This document shows, one piece after another, positions 61,793-64,000 of a DNA stretch of 64,000 nt. The notes beneath the pieces are model-generated. The model was given only the letters and a program-made list of their open reading frames with translations, was not told the DNA's origin and ran no database searches. Where the stretch lies: positions 30,544 to 94,543 of the forward strand of contig UEGR01000006.1 in NCBI GenBank assembly GCA_900465685.1. The letters run 5' to 3'. The first letter of the stretch is position 1. Every line of letters starts with the position of its first letter. The DNA is from Hyphomicrobiales bacterium. Its GTDB lineage: Bacteria > Pseudomonadota > Alphaproteobacteria > Rhizobiales > Rhizobiaceae. The position numbers and the translations under genes are program-made.

Positions 61793-62608
61793 GGTGTCGT
61801 CACGTTAACTGGACTGCAGTTGCCTGCCTGACGGGTTGGACGTAAATTTTGGCGATGCAGTCATCAAATATCAGCTTCAAGCGTCACCGTTTTCCGTCAC
61901 AGATCGTTTCTCGTACGGTGTGGCTTTATCTGCGGTTCAACCTTAGTCTGCGTGAAGTTGAGGAAATGCTGCTGGAGCGTGGAATCGGCGTGTCATACGA
62001 GACAATTCGTCGTTGGATCGCCAAGTTCGGACCTCAGATTGCACGCAACTTGCGGCGGCGTCAGGCGCGCCCCGGTGATATTTGGTATTTGGACGAAGTG
62101 GTCGTCAAATGTGCAGGAGAGAAATTCTGGCTCTGGTATGCGGTGGATCAAAACGGCACCGTTCTCGAAGAAATCTTGCAGAAGCGGCGTGATAAAGGGG
62201 CGGCAAAGCGACTGCTCGTGGCGTTAATGAAGCGCTATGGCTTGCACCCAAACGGATCATCACCGATAAGCTCCGCTCGTACGGTGCAGCAAAGGCAGAA
62301 GTGGCACCCGGCCTTGAGCATTGGTCGCACAAGGGCCTCAATAATCGAGCCGAGAATAGCCACCTGCCGCTTCGAAAACGGAAACGAACCATGCAAGGCC
62401 ACCGATCACCAGGAATGTTGCAACGGTTCGTCTCCATGCACTCAGCTACTCGCAATTGCTTTTCAGTTCAGTCCCGCCGCCGAGCCGCACAAACAATTCG
62501 ATACCATCGCTTCGAAGCTTTCGATACATGGAAAATTGCGGCCAGTGTCGCCTGAAAATCTACGAGCCGCTGACCTTCTCGGCCAGAGAAATTTAACGTA
62601 ACAACACC
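61793..62608 (+). mobile_element. IS6-family insertion sequence, inactivated
   Basis: Terminal inverted repeats GGTGTCGTCACGTTAA (61793-61808) and, on the other strand, GGTGTTGTTACGTTAA (62593-62608) differ at 2 of 16 positions and bound an 816-bp element, the usual IS6 size. The flanking octamers (GTGCGCAG and ATCTCAGG) do not match, so no target duplication remains, as seen after cointegrate resolution or decay. Ten bases of the right end (TTAACGTAAC) recur at 62694-62703, perhaps the relic of a second end. Confidence 0.8.
61855..62555 (+). pseudogene. Frameshifted IS6-family DDE transposase
   Basis: The first half reads as an IS6 transposase: a helix-turn-helix region ('SYETIRRWIAKFGPQI') and the first catalytic aspartate in 'WYLDEVVVK'. 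At about 62248 a single-base loss shifts the frame. The rest continues in another frame with the second Asp ('IITDKLRSYGAAKAEV'), the Glu-containing 'NNRAENSHLPLRKRKRTMQG' and the family's C-terminal end at 62555. All three catalytic residues are thus encoded, but not in one frame. Programmed frameshifting is not known to me for this family and no slippery run is obvious. Confidence 0.85.
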
Positions 62609-62742
62609 ATCTCAGGCGGACAGCGATGGCGGTGGTAAAGTGAGGAGCAGGTCGTGCATGCCCTTTTATCCACCGCTGAGCTTTACAACAAAGTTAACGT
62701 AACGGTGCTCCCGACGCCACCCAACTCATGACTGGAAGTTTA

Positions 62743-62773
62743 CTGAAATTCAGAATACACACGAATAATTCGT
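62743..62773 (+). promoter_or_regulatory. Two adjacent inverted repeats upstream of the MarR gene
   Basis: CTGAA-A-TTCAG (62743-62753) and ACGAAT-A-ATTCGT (62761-62773) are perfect inverted repeats with single-base centres. The centres are 19 bp apart, about two helical turns, ending 22 bp before the MarR ATG. This layout suits two dimers of a MarR-type repressor controlling its own gene. Confidence 0.5.
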
Positions 62774-62795
62774 AAACGTTTAGAGAGATTTGACC

Positions 62796-63260
62796 ATGTC
62801 ATTAGAAGAACTTTATGAGCGTCCAGCCCACCTCATCCGACGTGCCCATCAGATTTCCTGGGCGATCTTTCTGGACGAATGCGCGGAGTTTAATCTTACG
62901 CCGGTCCAATATGCCGCCCTGGTAGCGCTTGACGCATATCCGGGGACCGATGCGACACGACTATCCAACATGATTGCCTTTGATCGCTCCACCATTGGAA
63001 GCGTCCTTGACCGCCTGGAAAAGCGGGAGCTTATAGAACGCCGCGCCAGTGGTGCTGATCGACGTCAAAAGCTTATTTTCCTTACCGCCGAAGGTTCAAA
63101 ATTGCTCAGCGACTGCAAGGAAGCGGTCGACCGGGTGCAAAATCGCATTGTTGGAGTTCTTAGCCGCACCGAGCGAGAAACCTTCCTCAAGCTTCTGGCC
63201 CGTATAGCTCAAATGCACAATGACGTTACGTCCGCGCCGATAAGGCCCGTCGATATTTAA
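62796..63260 (+). CDS. MarR-family transcriptional regulator (MobR-like context)
   Basis: A 154-residue MarR regulator with the winged-helix core 'TDATRLSNMIAFDRSTIGSVLDRLEKRELIERRASGAD' (about residues 48-85, recognition helix then wing) between N- and C-terminal dimerisation helices. The ATG at 62796 is used; a TTG two codons earlier is also in frame. It lies upstream of a 3-hydroxybenzoate 4-monooxygenase-like gene in the same direction. In Comamonas, the MarR protein MobR represses mobA, which encodes that enzyme, until 3-hydroxybenzoate binds. The same pairing is inferred here from gene order. Confidence 0.88.
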   Translation: MSLEELYERPAHLIRRAHQISWAIFLDECAEFNLTPVQYAALVALDAYPGTDATRLSNMIAFDRSTIGSVLDRLEKRELIERRASGADRRQKLIFLTAEGSKLLSDCKEAVDRVQNRIVGVLSRTERETFLKLLARIAQMHNDVTSAPIRPVDI

Positions 63261-63737
63261 TACGGAAGCTTTGAGCGAAAAGTTTCATGAGTTTCCTCCT
63301 TTATTGCCGGCCCACGCAACTCATCTCCTAACGCAGCCAGCACTCCATATTTAATATGTATACTCACTAAAATTGACTGTCAACGCACTTTGAAACCGAA
63401 TTTCGATGCAGTTTTTGTCTCATAAAAAGTCTGGACCGCCACTATACGCAGAAGTTGACGATCTGGATAAAAATATGCTTTTTTCGTCTGCATATTAAAG
63501 TTTGTCTGCTTTTTCGCGTGATTACAATGATTTAACAAGCTTATTTTGTTGGGACAGTGCTGACGACACAGTCGCAAGGGCAGACTGAAGTTCAGCATGC
63601 GCTCCCTGCGCGCGCCCTAGTTGACGAAATTTAAATTGACAGTTTACTTACTAATTTGAGATGACATGCCATTCGCGCTTAGTTGCGCCGGTTTTTCGGA
63701 ATCGCGCCGATAACATGAATTTTGGAGGAGGATAACC
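63261..63737 (+). promoter_or_regulatory. Gene-free, AT-rich region upstream of the monooxygenase gene
   Basis: This 477-bp region holds no supported gene; a 72-codon minus-strand frame lacks any recognisable feature. It includes a TTGACA at 63636-63641 that could be a -35 box, without a convincing -10. An AGTTTACT (63641-63648) is shared with the MarR upstream region (62737-62744) and is possibly a regulator half-site. A GGAGGAGG-like ribosome site (63724-63731) serves the GTG at 63738. Confidence 0.4.
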
Positions 63738-64000
63738 GTGCAGTTTCATCTCAACGGCTTTAGAGCGGGTGACCCTAGCGTCAATACGACCTCACCGCAG
63801 GGCTCCCTCCACGGAGAAGGACTGCCTTCGGAAGTTGATGTGCTTATCGTAGGGTGCGGGCCTGCGGGGCTTACACTTGCCGCTCAACTATCCGCATTTG
63901 CGGGCATCAAGACCGCAATCGTCGATCAGAAATCCGGCCCTTTGCAATTGGGGCAAGCCGATGGAATTGCCTGCCGTACGCTAGGTCACATACCCATAAA
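63738..64000 (+). CDS. FAD-dependent aromatic hydroxylase, 3-hydroxybenzoate 4-monooxygenase type (5' part only)
   Basis: The gene starts with GTG at 63738 after a strong GGAGGAGG site and runs off the window after 87 codons. It begins MQFHLNGF. Residues 31-47 are 'SEVDVLIVGCGPAGLTL', the GxGxxG dinucleotide-binding motif of class A flavin hydroxylases, and 'GPLQLGQADGIACRT' follows. These features match 3-hydroxybenzoate 4-monooxygenase/phenol 2-monooxygenase proteins of about 640 residues. The last seven codons (LGHIPIK) depart from the 'MEMF' usually seen after 'ACRT', so the frame may be altered just before the window ends. Confidence 0.82.
   Translation, partial: MQFHLNGFRAGDPSVNTTSPQGSLHGEGLPSEVDVLIVGCGPAGLTLAAQLSAFAGIKTAIVDQKSGPLQLGQADGIACRTLGHIPI

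Noticed and set aside
63380..63598. 72-codon minus-strand frame in the gap before the hydroxylase gene
   Set aside because: Low-complexity, AT-driven sequence with no motif or ribosome site; probably chance.
1..64000. CRISPR arrays, tRNA or rRNA genes, prophage modules
   Set aside because: No regularly spaced repeats, no cloverleaf-like conserved blocks and no phage structural genes were noticed in either strand.

Overview
The window reads as chromosome or chromid DNA of an alphaproteobacterium in Rhizobiales, most likely the Brucella/Ochrobactrum group. The evidence is protein style and mid-range GC judged by eye, a rhizobactin-type (RhtX/FptX) siderophore permease, and the 'gcgcatcccgaaaagtg' palindromic repeat common in this group (25929-25969, degenerate copy near 22757). 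No rRNA, tRNA, CRISPR array or phage block was seen. Nearly all genes are metabolic or transport genes, and the dominant theme is scavenging of organic sulfur. There are nine luciferase-like (LLM) flavin monooxygenases plus one decayed remnant, four DszC/SfnB-type flavin enzymes of the acyl-CoA dehydrogenase fold, and seven periplasmic binding proteins.

Layout. 0-7.8 kb: a minus-strand operon with a peptide-type ABC importer followed by a DszC-like and a NtaA/DszA-like monooxygenase. 8.1-12.9 kb: inorganic sulfur and redox genes, namely a three-domain periplasmic rhodanese, a CcdA-like/thioredoxin-like pair, and a divergent operon with a TsuA/YedE thiosulfate transporter, a small secreted protein with two NPC motifs and a DUF6969-like protein. 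13-16.8 kb: a short-chain dehydrogenase fragment, then a TonB siderophore receptor translationally coupled to an RhtX-type permease. 17.2-32.1 kb: two GNAT acetyltransferases, an M20 deacetylase, five LLM enzymes, a fused permease-ATPase with three paralogous binding proteins, and a GST-kappa-like isomerase. This gene set matches the logic of the Bacillus ytmI/snaA route for S-substituted cysteines (import, N-acetylation, oxidative C-S cleavage, deacetylation).

32.9-42.1 kb: a polar amino-acid-type ABC importer with a DszC-like and two LLM enzymes. A DszC-like enzyme and a D-2-hydroxyacid dehydrogenase are transcribed divergently from it. 42.1-44.9 kb: a GlcD-like FAD oxidase, a second GST-kappa-like isomerase and a TetR regulator. 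44.9-51.9 kb: an Ssu-type sulfonate operon (SsuD-, SsuC-, SsuB- and SsuA-like) with a DszC-like enzyme, a fumarylacetoacetate-hydrolase-fold protein and a ketopantoate-reductase-like protein. 52.2-61.6 kb: a LysR gene and a sugar-type ABC importer in which one permease is fused to a strictosidine-synthase/SMP-30-like propeller and a second, degenerate propeller is encoded next to it. An AhpD-like protein and a quinone oxidoreductase follow. 61.8-62.6 kb: a frameshifted IS6-family element. 62.8 kb to the end: a MobR-like MarR regulator and the start of a 3-hydroxybenzoate 4-monooxygenase-like gene.

Three non-homologous importers (peptide, polar amino acid, sulfonate) are each followed by a DszC-like plus LLM pair, so uptake and oxidative C-S or C-N cleavage seem to be packaged as modules. 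No flavin reductase lies in the window, so reduced flavin must come from elsewhere. The least conventional items are the permease-propeller fusion with its degenerate partner and the TsuA/NPC-protein/DUF6969 operon.
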